64,000 bases of DNA. Source: Vigna angularis. Taxonomy: Eukaryota; Streptophyta; Magnoliopsida; Fabales; Fabaceae. A program made the translations under genes and the position numbers. This document shows, piece after piece, positions 9,876-22,378 of the stretch. The stretch covers positions 8,134,501 through 8,198,500 of the forward strand of contig NC_068971.1 of assembly GCF_016808095.1 (NCBI RefSeq). The letters are read 5' to 3'. Below the pieces are notes generated by a model. That model was not told the origin of the DNA. It saw nothing but the letters and a program-made list of their open reading frames with translations, and ran no database searches. The first letter of the stretch is position 1, and every line of letters begins with the position of its first letter.

Positions 9876-12800
9876 ATGGCGTCAAGATCTCCTCCTCCCT
9901 CCGATGTCGATCCGTCTGACTCTAATCAGATGTTGAATGCTGTGCTTCAGGCGTTGCAACAACAAAACGTTACACTAATTCAACAGAATACCATAGCCTT
10001 GCAGAATCTGGAAGCTGCAAGAGCGTCTGCTGAGAACGCCAGAGCGTCGGCCGATACCACCCAAAGGCAGTTCTTGGATGTGATGACTAGTGGCAGGATT
10101 CCCACCGGTCCTTCTTTTTCGGCTGCTCCAACTCAAGAATGGAGTTTGGAAAATTTCTTGCAACATCATCCCGCCAAGTTTGATGGCAAGTGCTCACCAG
10201 ATGAAGCCGATCAATGGCTTCGTGACATGGAGAGAGTCTACAACGCCAAGAGGTGTCCTGATGAAAACAGGTTGTCCTATACTGAGTATCTATTGACTGG
10301 AGGGGCAAGCCACTGGTGGAGCAGTGCACGGATGATCTTAGAGGGAACTAGAACCCCTATCACATGGGACTTATTTAAGAAGAAGTTCTATAGGGAATAT
10401 TTCCCTGACACTCTTAGATATGCTAAGGAAGTGGAGTTTTTGGAGCTAGTGCAGGGAAATATGTCGGTATCTGAGTATACTGATCGCTTCAAACATCTTC
10501 TTAGATTTAACACCATGAAAGTGGATGAAGAGTGGCAATGCCGCAAGTTTGAAAACGGGTTGCGCGGTGACATCAAGCTATTGGTGAGAGGTCACCGTCT
10601 GAGGGAGTTTCCAGCTCTTGTAGAGATGGCTAGGGATATGGAGAAGACGAAGAGAGAAGCTGAGGGATACCCGAGTCGTCAGGTCCAGCCACTGAGGGTT
10701 GGGGGACCAGCCATGTCTAGAGGCGGGTCCAGTTCCAGGATGACACCATACTCCAGATCTTCTTCTTCTCGTAGTTCCGGAAGATCTTTTCATCCTTCTG
10801 TTCAGCCGAGCCAGTCGTCATCTTTGAGTGACGTGAGATGCTATGGATGTGGCGGTCCGCACTACTTGTCTTCATGTCCCCAGAGGACTAATTTTCGGAG
10901 GTGCAACCGATGCCACAAGGAGGGCCACTATGAACGTGATTGCCTTATGGGTAGGAGAGCTACTTCCCAGCCGCAGCATGCAGGGAGATTTCAGCACAGA
11001 GGTGGCATCAGACCTCAGGCCACTGGACGCGTCTATGCACTGACAGGGACAGAAGCAGCTAGCTCAGGTGATTTGATTTTCGGTAAATGTGTATTGGGTG
11101 GTAAATCTTGCATGGTATTGTTTGATTCTGGAGCGACACACTCTTTTGTGTCTGAGACTTGTACTAGAGAGTTGGGGTTACCAGTGAGAGAGTTACAGTA
11201 TGACTTGACTGTATCTACTCCTACTTCTGGGATAGTGAAGACATCTACAGTTTGTGTTAGATGTTCAGTAGTGGTTGAGGGGCGTCAGTACAAGGTAAAC
11301 TTGATCTGTTTACCTTTGCAAGGTTTGGATGTCATCCTAGGGATGGATTGGCTGTCTGTTAATCGTATTCTCCTTGATTGTGGAGAGAAAAAGCTAGTAT
11401 TTCCCAATGAGGAGGATTACACACCTCTGACTCCTGGTGTGTTGAGACAAGACCTGATAGAAGGTGCATGCTGTTTCCTGATACTATCACACATGGAAGT
11501 GAAGCAAGGAGATTCGAGCGTAGACCTCTCGGTAGTCAGTGAATTTCTAGATGTATTTCCTGAGGAGATTCCTGGCTTACCTCCTCCAAGAGAGGTAGAG
11601 TTTTCTATTGACCTTGTATCTGGAGCAGGGCCTATCTCTATAGCCCCTTATCGCATGGCGCCAGCCGAATTGGCCGAATTAAAAAAGCAGATTGAAGAGT
11701 TGTTGGAGAAGCAGTTCATCCGGCCTAGTGTTTCTCCTTGGGGTGCGCCTGTATTACTTGTAAAAAAGAAGGATGGCAGTTCAAGATTGTGTGTGGATTA
11801 TAGGCAACTTAACAAATTAACCATCAAGAATAAGTATCCGTTGCCTAGAATTGATGATTTGATGGATCAGCTACATGGGGCAGCTGTGTTTTCCAAGATT
11901 GATCTACGGTCCGGCTATCACCAAATATTAGTTAAGGCTGATGATGTCCAGAAGACAGCCTTTAGATCTAGATATGGCCATTACGAGTATGTGGTCATGC
12001 CCTTTGGTGTGACTAATGCCCCTGCCATATTCATGGATTACATGAATAGGATTTTTCGACCTTTCTTAGATAAATTCGTTGTCGTCTTCATAGATGACAT
12101 TCTAATATATTCTAAGAGTAAGGAAGAACATGCCGATCATCTTAGAGCAGTGTTGAGGATATTGCGAGAAAGAAAGTTGTTTGCCAAGCTCTCAAAATGT
12201 GAGTTCTGGATGAGAGAAGTGCAGTTCCTTGGTCATATTATTTCAGCTGATGGGATTTCTGTAGATCCGGCCAAGGTTCAAGCCGTGTTGCAATGGGAAA
12301 GGCCGAAGTCAGTCACTGAGGTCAGAACCTTTGTTGGGTTAGCAGGCTACTATCGTCGCTTCATTGAAGAGTTTTCTAAGATTATAACCTCTTTAACACA
12401 GCTGACTAGGAAAGACACTCCATTTGCATGGACAGACCGTTGTGAGGCTAGCTTTCAGGAGTTGAAGCAGAGATTGACTAGCGCTCCAGTATTGGCCATT
12501 CCTGACACAGGTAAACCTTTTGAGGTTTTCTGTGATGCTTCCTATCAGGGACTAGGATGTGTCTTGATGCAAGAAAGAAGAGTTGTTGCGTATGCCTCAA
12601 GACAACTAAAGATTCATGAGAGAAACTACCCTACACATGATTTGGAATTAGCTGCAGTGGTGTTTGCTCTCAAGATATGGAGACATTATTTGTATGGAGC
12701 TCAATTTCAGGTGTTCAGTGATCACAAGAGCCTGAAGTATCTGTTTGATCAAAAGGAGCTTAATATGAGACAAAGAAGGTGGATGGAGTTCTTGAAAGAC

Positions 12801-14426
12801 TATGACTTTAATCTTCTCTACCATCCAGGGAAGGCCAATGTGGTTGCTGATGCTTTGAGCAGGAAGACCGTGCATATCTCAGCTTTGATGGTGAGAGAAC
12901 TAGAGTTAGTAGAGAGCTTCAGTGATTTGAAGTTGAATGTGGAGTTTGAACCTGATGGTATAAGATGCTGTAAATTAGTGGTATCTAATGGACTCCTTGA
13001 GCGAATCACAGCAGGGCAACTCTTAGACCCCGAGCTTCAGAAGTCAAGGGCTTTGATAGGTACTGAGCAAGGAAAAGAATTTAACACGGGTACAGACGGT
13101 CTTCTACGATTCGGAGGAAGAACCTGTGTACCAAATAATGGAGAGCTGAAGAGATTGATATTGGAAGAAGGTCACCGGAGTCGCTTTAGCATGCATCCAG
13201 GCATGACTAAAATGTACCAAGATCTTAAGAAATCTTTTTGGTGGTCGGGTATGAAAGGTGATGTAGCTCGATTTGTTTCCTCTTGCCTTACTTGTCAGAA
13301 GGCTAAGATAGAACACCAGAGGCCAGGTGGTATGTTACAACAACCTGATGTTCCTGAGTGGAAATGGGACAGCATTGTTATGGATTTCGTAACCCATTTG
13401 CCACACACTGTCCGAAAGCATGATGCCATCTGGGTAATAGTTGATAGATTGACCAAGAGTGCTCACTTCTTGGCAATTAATTTGAAGATGTCTATGCAGA
13501 AGTTAGCTCAGTTGTACATCAAGGAAATTGTTAGATTGCATGGTGTGCCTTCCAGCATCATATCGGACAGAGACCCCCGCTTCACTTCTCGTTTCTGGCA
13601 GACTTTACAGAATGAGATGGGCAGTAAACTCCAGATGAGTTCTGCTTACCATCCTCAGACTGATGGTCAGTCAGAACGGACTATACAGTCATTGGAGGAT
13701 CTTCTTAGGACGTGTATACTTGATCATATGGGAGTCTAGGATGAAGTGTTGCCATTGGTGGAATTCTCATATAATAATAGTTTTCAGACCAGTATTGGAA
13801 TGGCACCGTTCGAAGCTCTTTATGGGAGGCGTTGCAGGACACCTTTATGCTGGTTCCAAGATGGGGAGTTTGTGCTGAATGGGCCAGAAATAGTGCAACA
13901 AACGACTGAGAAAGTGAGAGTGATTCAAGAGAGGATGAGAGCCTCACAGAGTAGGCAAAAATCTTATGCTGATAGGAGACGCAGGCCTTTGGAGTTTGAG
14001 GCCGGTGATCATGTGTTTCTTCGTGTGACGCCTACTACTGGAGTAGGAAAGGCTATTCGAGCTAAGAAGCTTTCTCCCAGATACCTTGGACCATATCAGA
14101 TTTCTAGACGCATCGGACCAGTCGCATATGAGATAGCTATGCCGCCCCAGCTAGCTAATCTCCATCCAGTCTTTCATGTTTCTCAGCTTCAGAAATATGT
14201 TCCCGACCCTTCTCATGTGTTAGAAGCTGACACTGTACAAGTCAAGGAAGATCTCTCTATAGAGATGCAACCGGTCAAGGTAGACGAGAGGCTATCCAAA
14301 CGACCAGATGGGAAAGCTACCAGACTGATCAAAGTCATTTGGGACGGTAGAACTGGCGATTCTACCTGGGAGAAGGAGGAAGAGATGAAGAAGTCATATC
14401 CTCACTTGTTTTCTGGTATGTCCTAA
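9876..14426 (+). pseudogene. Gypsy gag-pol polyprotein with one internal stop codon
   Basis: One frame of about 1516 codons encodes the full retrotransposon polyprotein. The gag part carries two CCHC knuckles near residues 321 ([13 protein letters not shown]) and 342 ([14 protein letters not shown]). Protease follows with DSGA near residue 417, then reverse transcriptase with the FIDD form of the YxDD box near 739, and RNase H with FCDAS near 885. Integrase has an HHCC finger (about 1100-1139) and D, D, E residues near 1169, 1230 and 1266. A chromodomain-like tail (TGDSTWEKEEEM) lies at about 1486-1512. The frame is interrupted only by TAG at 13737-13739 (codon 1288), within the C-terminal part of integrase. 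ATG 9876 follows the primer site by 120 bp. As it stands the product would lack the integrase tail and chromodomain. Confidence 0.93.
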
Positions 14427-14448
14427 TTTTCGAGGACGAAAATTTTGT

Positions 14449-14460
14449 TGTTGGGGAGAA
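14449..14460 (+). other. Polypurine tract
   Basis: The tract TTGGGGAGAA directly precedes the TG of the 3' LTR, where the plus-strand primer lies in LTR retrotransposons. Confidence 0.8.
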
Positions 14461-15811
14461 TGTAAGAGCCGCACGTTCTCAGTGGAAGGTGGGGGGCGGC
14501 AGTCATCATATTTAGAAGCACCAGCCGCCCCAATATCAGAAGTGGGTTTCTTTTTTTTATTGCTAATGGGGAGCAGCACTCAGAGGGTCTCTTTCTTTCA
14601 ACCTGCACCGTCCAAGAGCAACAAGGGAGCTGAGGCATGGCTTTAAAACTGCAGAGAAGAGAAAATAGAGTTTTAGGCTACAAAATCTGAAAGGAGAGGT
14701 TGAGAGCTCTGGATTTGCAAGGAGACCGTGGGAGGGAGATTCAAAGCTTTTGCTAAGGAAGTCTTCAAGAGGTAAGGGGAGCTAGATCCTTTTCTTTGGA
14801 TTGTATGAACCATGTATGTGTGTACTGAGATTTATGATATAGTGTTGTTGATGAACAAATTTCGTACTTAGAATGACTTTTTTATGCATGAATCTGTATG
14901 CCTGGTAGTAAAATTATGTTGTTGAAGAAAATCTGGGTAGAAGGGGATGAAAATTGGGATTTTTCTGGGTTTCTGGAAAAAACCTGCAAATCTGCATAAT
15001 TCTGCAGATTTACGCGTGCGTCCAAATTGTTGGAGTGAAAATGGGACGTTCGTCCCATTATTAAGAGCGTTCGGTTTTGTGTTCAGCATTGGCGTTCGTC
15101 CTTCTATCATAGTATAGCGCTCGTCCTTCAATCTAAGAATAGCGTTCGGTCTTTTGAAATAGTTATATTAAACGTTCGGTTTTGTATGTGTTAGCGCTCG
15201 TCCAAACAGTATTCCACCTGTAATCTGCCACTTTAACGTTCGGTTTTGATGTAAAAGTAATGGTGAGCGATCGATCTCTTAGTATTGGTTGTATGTGCGT
15301 TCGTCCAAAACACTGTTTACATATTGAGTTTCTTTATCTATGTACGTTCATTCTGACTGAATGAACGTTCGTCCAAACAATATTTATATGTTCGGTTTGC
15401 CTATATACGTTCGGTTATTTGATCTGTGTAGCGCTCGTCTAAACAGTATTGGCAGTAATCTAATAGTGTTCGTCTTAGTGAGCGTTCGGCCAAACAGGGT
15501 TTAGGCTCTATTGTACGTTCGTCCTTCCCAGTGAGCGTTCGGCAGTGAGCGTTCGTCCTTCCAAGTGAGCGTTCGGCAGTGAGCGTTCGTCCTTCCCAGT
15601 GAGCGTTCGCCAGTGAGCATTCGTCCAAATAGTGAGCGTTCGTCCAAATAGTGAGCGTTCGTCCAAATAGTGAAGCGTTCGTCCAAATAGTGAGCGTTCG
15701 TCCTTAACACATTGATTTGAGCGTTCGTCCTGGATATAGAAGTTAGCGTTCGTCCTTAATTGAGTGAGCGTTCGTCCAATAGTGTCTAGTGAATAGCGCT
15801 CGTCCAAATAG

Positions 15812-17963
15812 TGTAAGACCCATGAAAAAAAAATATTTATAATAGTAAATTTTAGCATTTTATTAGTAATAATAATTTTAATGGATAGAAAAATATATAT
15901 TTTGAATATAAAATTATAGTAATTTTAGAAGGAGAGGTTAAAATTTTTGATAACTTATTTAGTATTTTTTTTTTAAGAAAATCGAATAGTAAAAAATGAA
16001 TAGTGAATAGTAAAAAGTGAATAGTAAATAGTAAAAAGTGAATAGTAAATAGTAAAAAGTAAATAGTAAAAATAAATTTTCAGCATTAAGATTCCTTAGC
16101 ATGGAAGAAAGTAGTAGGTAGAAATTAGGATCAGATTTGGTAAGAAAATGATTGAAATATTATTTTTAAATAATATTAAAATAATAAATAATATTAAAAT
16201 ATTAATGAATAGTAATTTTTTTAACTATAAATAGCCATGGGAGGGAAGGGTATTTTGCACCAAGAAAAGAGGAATCAAGTGAGAGCTTGAGAAATAGAGA
16301 AGAAAGAGCTAGGGAGAAATTTTTAGTTGCAAGAAGAGTAGAGGTTCTGAAGGGTTTCGGGGAAATAAATTCAGATCAAGAGGAATCTGGAATAGAGGTA
16401 GGGGAGCTAATCTTTCTAAGCTTTTATATTATGATTTAGTACTGTTTTATTACTATTCATGTCTTGAAATTATGTATGAATATTGTTAATGCTTACTGTA
16501 TGTTTATCTATATTGATATTCGGTGTAAATATTATATGCTGTTGTTTTGAATCTGTTAATAAGAAATTTGTTAAAAACTAGTTGAGGAACACTTTGGCTA
16601 AGGAAAGACTTGGTACTTAAGTTGTCCATTGTGACGCACCTCTCTTTCCTGGAAGTCTCCTCGACAAGTTTTTAACTTAAATCTTGTGTACAGATTATGT
16701 ACTGTTAAATTATCATGTAATATATCTTGTTGGAATATATTCAGTTTGTATGATTTCTGAAATGATTGAAGTTTATTTGATTTGAATTTATGCATCTAAA
16801 CATGTATGAGTATTACGGGGAAATGTCGTAAGGGTATAATATGAGTCGAGGAATGTGAGTATGGTATGAGTCTCGCGGAGAGATTCTGTAATGTCATGGT
16901 ATGTGTATGAGGATTATGGGTAGATTTCGTAATGGTATAATATGAGTTAAGGAATGTGAGCATGGTATGAGTTTCGTGGAGAGATTCTGTAATGTCATGG
17001 TATGTGCGTATATGTTGATGTTGAGGGTCATGAAGTTGGAGGTTATCCTGATACTCTAATAATCATTTAGTCTCAAGTAGAGAATGATGAATTATGTGGT
17101 GAGAGGGGCAGGAGGTCCTGGTCTATGTGCCGGTTTAGGACATAGTGAGGGGACTAACCTTGTGAATGGTATGGAGGGCAGAATGTCCTGGTCTATGTGC
17201 CGGTTTAGGACATAGTGAGGGGACTAACCTTATGAATGGTATGGAGGGCAGAATTTCCTGGTCTATGTGCCGGTTTTGGACATAGTGAGGGGACTAAGAA
17301 TGACATCACAAGTGAAAAACCTTCCGTTGTATCGCTCATCAACATATCGTTGGGATAAGTGCCTATTGAATATCGTGGGGATAAGTGCCTATTGGGTATT
17401 GTGGAATGAGTGTTTATTTGGGTATTGTGGGATGAGTGTTTATTGGGTATTGTGGAATGAGTGTTTATTGGGTATTGTGGGATGAGTGTTTATTGGGTAT
17501 TATGGAATGAATGTCTATTAGGTATTATGGTATTTATTGGGTATTGTGGGACGAGTGTCTAATAGGAATTGTGGTACGATAGTATGAGGGTGTCTGACAT
17601 AATTATTATATGATGTTTGTATCGAAGTAATTATGCATGTCTTATAAATGATTTGTTGCATGTTAGCTCACCCTACTTGTTTGTGTTTTGTGTTTGGGTA
17701 TGTGCGATGATCGTATAATTCGTTATACGGGAGCAGATGAAGGAATGTCGCCTCACATAGTGCCAAGGAAAGGGAGGAGTAGAAGAACTATAATTAGAAT
17801 CTTTTTACATGTATAGACTTATATTAACTAGGAAATTTTAAAGGGTGAGATTACGGAATGTTACCGTAAATGTAATGTTAATTATCAAGTGTGAAAATTT
17901 GGGATGTTACATTAATGTAAAAAGTTGGGTTGTTACATTAATGTGAGAATTTGGGATGTTACA
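15812..17963 (+). mobile_element. Nested solo LTR (2152 bp)
   Basis: It begins TGTAAGACCC, ends GGGATGTTACA, and is flanked by the 5-bp duplication AATAG (15807-15811 and 17964-17968). The uninterrupted 5' LTR shows the empty site. No coding region is present, so it is a solo LTR left by recombination. Inside are an AATAGTAAAAAGTG minisatellite (about 15990-16075), three 70-bp repeats (17116, 17186, 17256) and a ~24-bp array (17340-17560). Its 3' end carries three terminus-like GTTACA repeats. It is homologous to the LTR at 31153-33163 (minus strand). Confidence 0.9.
17340..17560 (+). repeat. ~24-bp tandem array in the solo LTR
   Basis: Repeated units of the type GAATGAGTGTTTATTGGGTA fill this stretch. 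Related arrays occur in the homologous LTR copies at about 31550-31680 and 50995-51110. Confidence 0.85.
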
Positions 17964-19810
17964 AATAGTATTTTACAAATATGTTGAATGTTAATTTCCT
18001 TGCTTTTGGATTGAATTATGTGTACCAATGTTTGGAATATTATCTATGACATGAATTATGTGAATGTATGAAATATGTTGGAATTGTTGGGATAATATGG
18101 TGGTAGGTGATTTTTCATAATTGGGTTTAATGTAAGAGTAAGTTATGTTATTTAAATATTTCGGTTGCAAATTATGAATGCATGTGCATGTAATCCAGAT
18201 TGGTTGAAATGGTATGGTTATAAGTGGTTTATGAGGTACATGGTTCCAAAAGAAATATCGTGAGTTTTAAATGGTGGGATTAAATCGGAAATTAAGATCT
18301 CTCGGTGGGATCAGTTAATGTATAGAATGAATGTAAGAGGCTTCCATATGGGGGGTTATCCCTACACTCCAACGGTCTTTCATTCTCACTTAGAGAGGAT
18401 TGACGCGTGTGGTGGGAGTAGAGGGAGGTCCCAGGGTAGACGCTATCACTGGAGGTCTATTCCGCGGTAACGGACTAACCTTGTGTATGGTCGGGTGAAA
18501 CCCCTCGGCAATGGCTTTGCAAAGCAGTAGAGTCCATCACAAGTGCAGAACCCGCCCCAGCTCTACATACATTCTAGTCCGGACGAGTCGGTCTATAAAG
18601 TAACATTTCGGAGTATAAAGTAACAAGTATTGTAATGTTAGTCTACCATGTTTGAATGATTTTTGCATGTTGTGCAAGTAGGTGAATTGTGGTTTAATAA
18701 GTATGCTCTAATTGTTCTTTTATACGAATCTAAGTATGATTATATGAATTACCTATGCTATATGTATAATATGCTTTTTATATCTAGCTCACCCTTGCAT
18801 TGTTCTTGTTATGTGCTGTTTGGGTATGTTTCTTTGGCAATGATCATCCTTTGGGATGGGAGCAGACGTTGTCGAAGAGATTCCCTTGGAGCAAGAGCTG
18901 GAGATTGCTGATGTTGCGGAGTAGTCTTCTTAGAATTTCCTGATTGAACACTTGTAGTGTTTAATCCTTTCAACTGTTTAAGTTTGAATTTCCGTTTTCT
19001 TTTATTTCTGGATGACTGTAATTTCACATTTTATTACACGTCATACTCCGACTGTTCTCTATATTTAGATGTTAACGTCTTTAATATATAATGTTGGCTA
19101 TTATATATATATGGGATGTTACAATTATAATTGTAAAGACCTAACAAATAACATTTTAGGAGTGATGATGGTTTAAAATTAGTGAAATTTGATTATTTTA
19201 ATATAAAAATGTATTAATATAAATATTTTTGTTATAAACGAGTTTTATTATTTTAAAATTAACAATCTTTCTAGAAACCATTTTTCTAAATGAGACCGTA
19301 AGATTGATCTATGCAGTGAACTTTTTAATTTGGATTTATTAGTTTCTTCTTTCGTGAAAGTTGATTTTTAAAAATTTTTTCTTGGTATTTTCTGTTATGT
19401 GTTGTATTTGAGTCTTCTTTCACTTGTATGTGTCTTTTCAATCATTTAGATGAGTCTATACTGATCACGTATCATAATGGTATTTTCTAATCATTCTTGT
19501 GATGTTTTTATGTGTAGATATATTTTAAAAATGAAAATTGTTATATTTTAAAAAATCAAATTGTTATATTTTAAAAAATCAATAAATATATGTTTGAAAT
19601 GGTCAGACAATTAGGAAATTCAATTGGGAAATTTATGAAAAAAAAATAAAATTAAACTAAAGAAACTAAAAAGTAATTAAGGTTTGAAAGATGAAAAACA
19701 TATAAGGAAGAAGAAAAACAAGTGATTGAAAAGAAGAGGCAATTAAAACCAGAGACATGAATAAAGCTTCTGAACTAAAATTTGAAAGACATGAAGAATG
19801 ATATCACTCT

Positions 19811-19816
19811 TTTATT
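19811..19816 (-). terminator. AATAAA poly(A) signal of gene A, left arm
   Basis: AATAAA on the minus strand lies about 60 bp past the stop codon of gene A, a plausible plant near-upstream polyadenylation signal. Confidence 0.45.
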
Positions 19817-19876
19817 GAGATGATGGGAAGAAAAGTTGAAATTGTGAAGCCTAGATTCTAGAACTGATAGCAGAAA

Positions 19877-20284
19877 TTATGAATCCCAATTAGAGCAAAT
19901 AGTAGGCTTATTAGGACGGTTATAGACCCTACAAGGTCCAGTTTCTTTGATATACCAATGACACTCTTCACAATCAAAATCCCTAGAAGGATTATACATG
20001 TTAAACATGTGAGATGCACCTTTCCATTGAAAGGAACACTTGAAAAATGGCCCTCCGGATGGAGACGAATCAGCATTGTTAATCCATTGATGGAATTGAC
20101 CACCGTGCAGAAGGTAGCTTTTGTTCTCAATATTGGGACATGCAACGGTTAAGTCCAAACTTCCATTGTCCAAACGATTTGTCACTTCAATAAGCACCAG
20201 TGCCGAAACCATGCAATTGTTTGCAGATGACAGTACAATGATCAACACCCATAGGAATGAAACACTTTTCCCAAACATAGCCAT
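19877..20284 (-). CDS. S1-type self-incompatibility protein homolog A (left copy)
   Basis: This single-exon gene encodes a 135-residue secreted protein of the plant self-incompatibility S1 family (SPH). Residues 1-29 form a signal peptide with a hydrophobic core (SFLWVLIIVLSSA). The mature part shows the family pattern LIEVTNRL, LDLTVAC, FHQWINN, FFKCSFQW and CHWYIKETGPC. Cysteines are at 49, 83, 105, 108, 118 and 130, with a possible N-glycosylation site at N54. The frame is open upstream to 20440, but ATG 20284 is preferred because it follows GGTGGAACA and puts the signal peptide at the N-terminus. In poppy a family member is the female self-incompatibility ligand; most other members have no known role. 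The protein is identical to the right-arm copy. Confidence 0.85.
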   Translation of the reverse strand: MAMFGKSVSFLWVLIIVLSSANNCMVSALVLIEVTNRLDNGSLDLTVACPNIENKSYLLHGGQFHQWINNADSSPSGGPFFKCSFQWKGASHMFNMYNPSRDFDCEECHWYIKETGPCRVYNRPNKPTICSNWDS

Positions 20285-20440
20285 TGTTCCACCTTTTCTC
20301 AGTCTTTGATGATCATCAACTTTCATGTATACAAGAGAAATCAGGTTCATCAGAAATATATAATGGGAAAAAGGAACAACTGTTGCAAGAATAAATAATG
20401 ACAAACAAAAAAATGCAGTGCATTCAATGTTACTTTGCAA

Positions 20441-22340
20441 AACAGCTCTAACAACATAAATATTTCTGCTTAGAAATAAAAATTTTCATTAAATATAATT
20501 AATTTTTATTTTAATGCAAATTTAACATATTTTTAGTTTAACTTAATTAGTCCTTATTTATTTTTAAGTACACATATTTTATGCTTAAAAAAAGATTACC
20601 TGAATTTATATATAATATCGCAACCAAAATTGCAATGAGACAGCTAATCATGAAAAAATTGGTTTAAGAAAAAGGTTTTAGAATTACAAAATGTGCCCTA
20701 ACCTAAGACAATAAAATGTACGAAATTAATATGGTTTTCAAAAAATTTAATCTTTCCAAAAATAACACTACGCGTTTGGATTTTTTTCGGAAATGAACTT
20801 AGAAGGACTCACTTTGGAAAACAGCTAAGTCAACCATTAGAATTATAACAACATAAATATTTCTGCTTAGAAATAAAAATTGTCATTAAATATTAGCACT
20901 ACAACCCTGAAACAATACCTAAATGTATGAAGTTAATGTTGTTTTCAAATATTTAATCTTTCCAAAAAAAAAATAACACTATTAGAAAACAAAAATGTTT
21001 GGATTTTTTTTGGAAATGAACTCAAAAAGAATTGACTCTATTCCTGAGGGAAAATCAAGAATCACATAGTTCAGACATTCTTTCATTAAAAATATTGATA
21101 TTTTCTATTTTTGAGAATTATATATATATTTTTATATTTTGGAATTATTTAAAAAATGTCAATGTGAATAGTCTCACAAACATAAAAAAAACAAGTGATG
21201 AATAAAGCTATATTTTTTAATCTTTGAAGATTTTATATATTTTTTATTTTAACATGGTTGAAAAAAACAAAAATATTAAGTATTAGGACAAACAAATACT
21301 CATTATTTTAAAACATTATTTAACTATTTTAAAAAAATAGTATTAAATACTAAGACAATTCAGATTATCACAGAGTAATTTTTCAAACATTATTCAATTA
21401 AGAAAAAAATATTAAGTATTAGGATAATTGGGACATACTCATATTTGTAAAAATGCTGAAAAATATTTTTTATAATTTTATAGTTTTTTACCATCTTTTA
21501 TATTTTGTTTTTTTTTAAGAAAAAAATAGTTTGAAAATCTAAGATATACAAATGTAAAAGAGTATAATGGAACCTGTAAAGTGAAATAGATGTTGTAGAA
21601 AAATAAAAAGGAAATTCATAACATTAGAAAGTGAGCACAATAATGTAGCAAAAGTGGAATAAGAAAAATGTGTGTACCTTACTTAAAAATGTTAAGAGAA
21701 GGATGAAAATGAAGTATGAAGTTTAATGTGTAGAGATGAGGTATGAAATGATGGTGTGAAAAAGAAAAATAAAGTAAAGTTTTAAAGAAGATATGTGTGT
21801 TTGTGTATTTATAAGCAAGTATTATAATCTTATTCTTAATTATAAAATGAACAGTATTAAAAAAATCAAATCATAATAAAATATCTTAAATATTAATTTT
21901 AATTATTATAAAGTATATTGTTTTAAATGATTAGAATCATATTTTTCTAAAAAACCTAACAGAGCAAATCATAACATAATATTATATTGATTAATTATTA
22001 TCACGCTTCTAATTATCAAAATCACATATTCCTTTAAAATCAAATATTTTAAAATGTTGTTTTTGTAAGAGTCTCGTGAGAGGTAAAAGAAATAGTACGG
22101 TGAAAACTACACGATTGGACTCACAAAATGAATTAAAAACAAATTGAACTATTTTATTTTATTTTTATTATATTTATTTTTTGTGCTAAAATTAAAGTTT
22201 AAAATTTTTTAAAAATTTTATTTCATTTCTTATTTTTCTCACTTATCATTAGAAAACATATTTTTTTATATTTTTTATTTTTTTTTAATGAATTTATTTA
22301 CTCTAACAAAATTGGAGATTAACATATATAATATATAATA

Positions 22341-22378
<38 letters not shown>

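Larger units (their letters stand above)
7250..19123 (+). mobile_element. Complete Ty3-gypsy chromovirus (Tekay/Del-like), with nested solo LTR
   Basis: Two LTRs begin TGTAAGAG and end GGGATGTTACA. The element is flanked by the 5-bp duplication ATTAT (7245-7249 and 19124-19128). It has an initiator-Met primer-binding site at 9744, a gag-pol frame at 9876-14426, and a purine tract just before the 3' LTR. The polyprotein ends in a chromodomain-like segment, as in Tekay/Del elements. The LTRs are about 99% alike by eye, which points to a recent insertion. The 3' LTR was later split by another element (15812-17963). A single in-frame stop is the only coding lesion noticed. Confidence 0.95.
14461..19123 (+). 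repeat. 3' LTR of the Tekay-like element, split by a solo LTR
   Basis: It matches the 5' LTR from TGTAAGAG at 14461 through position 15811 and again from 17964 to 19123. Between these lies the nested insertion. Without it, the LTR is about 2.5 kb, equal to the 5' copy. Confidence 0.95.
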
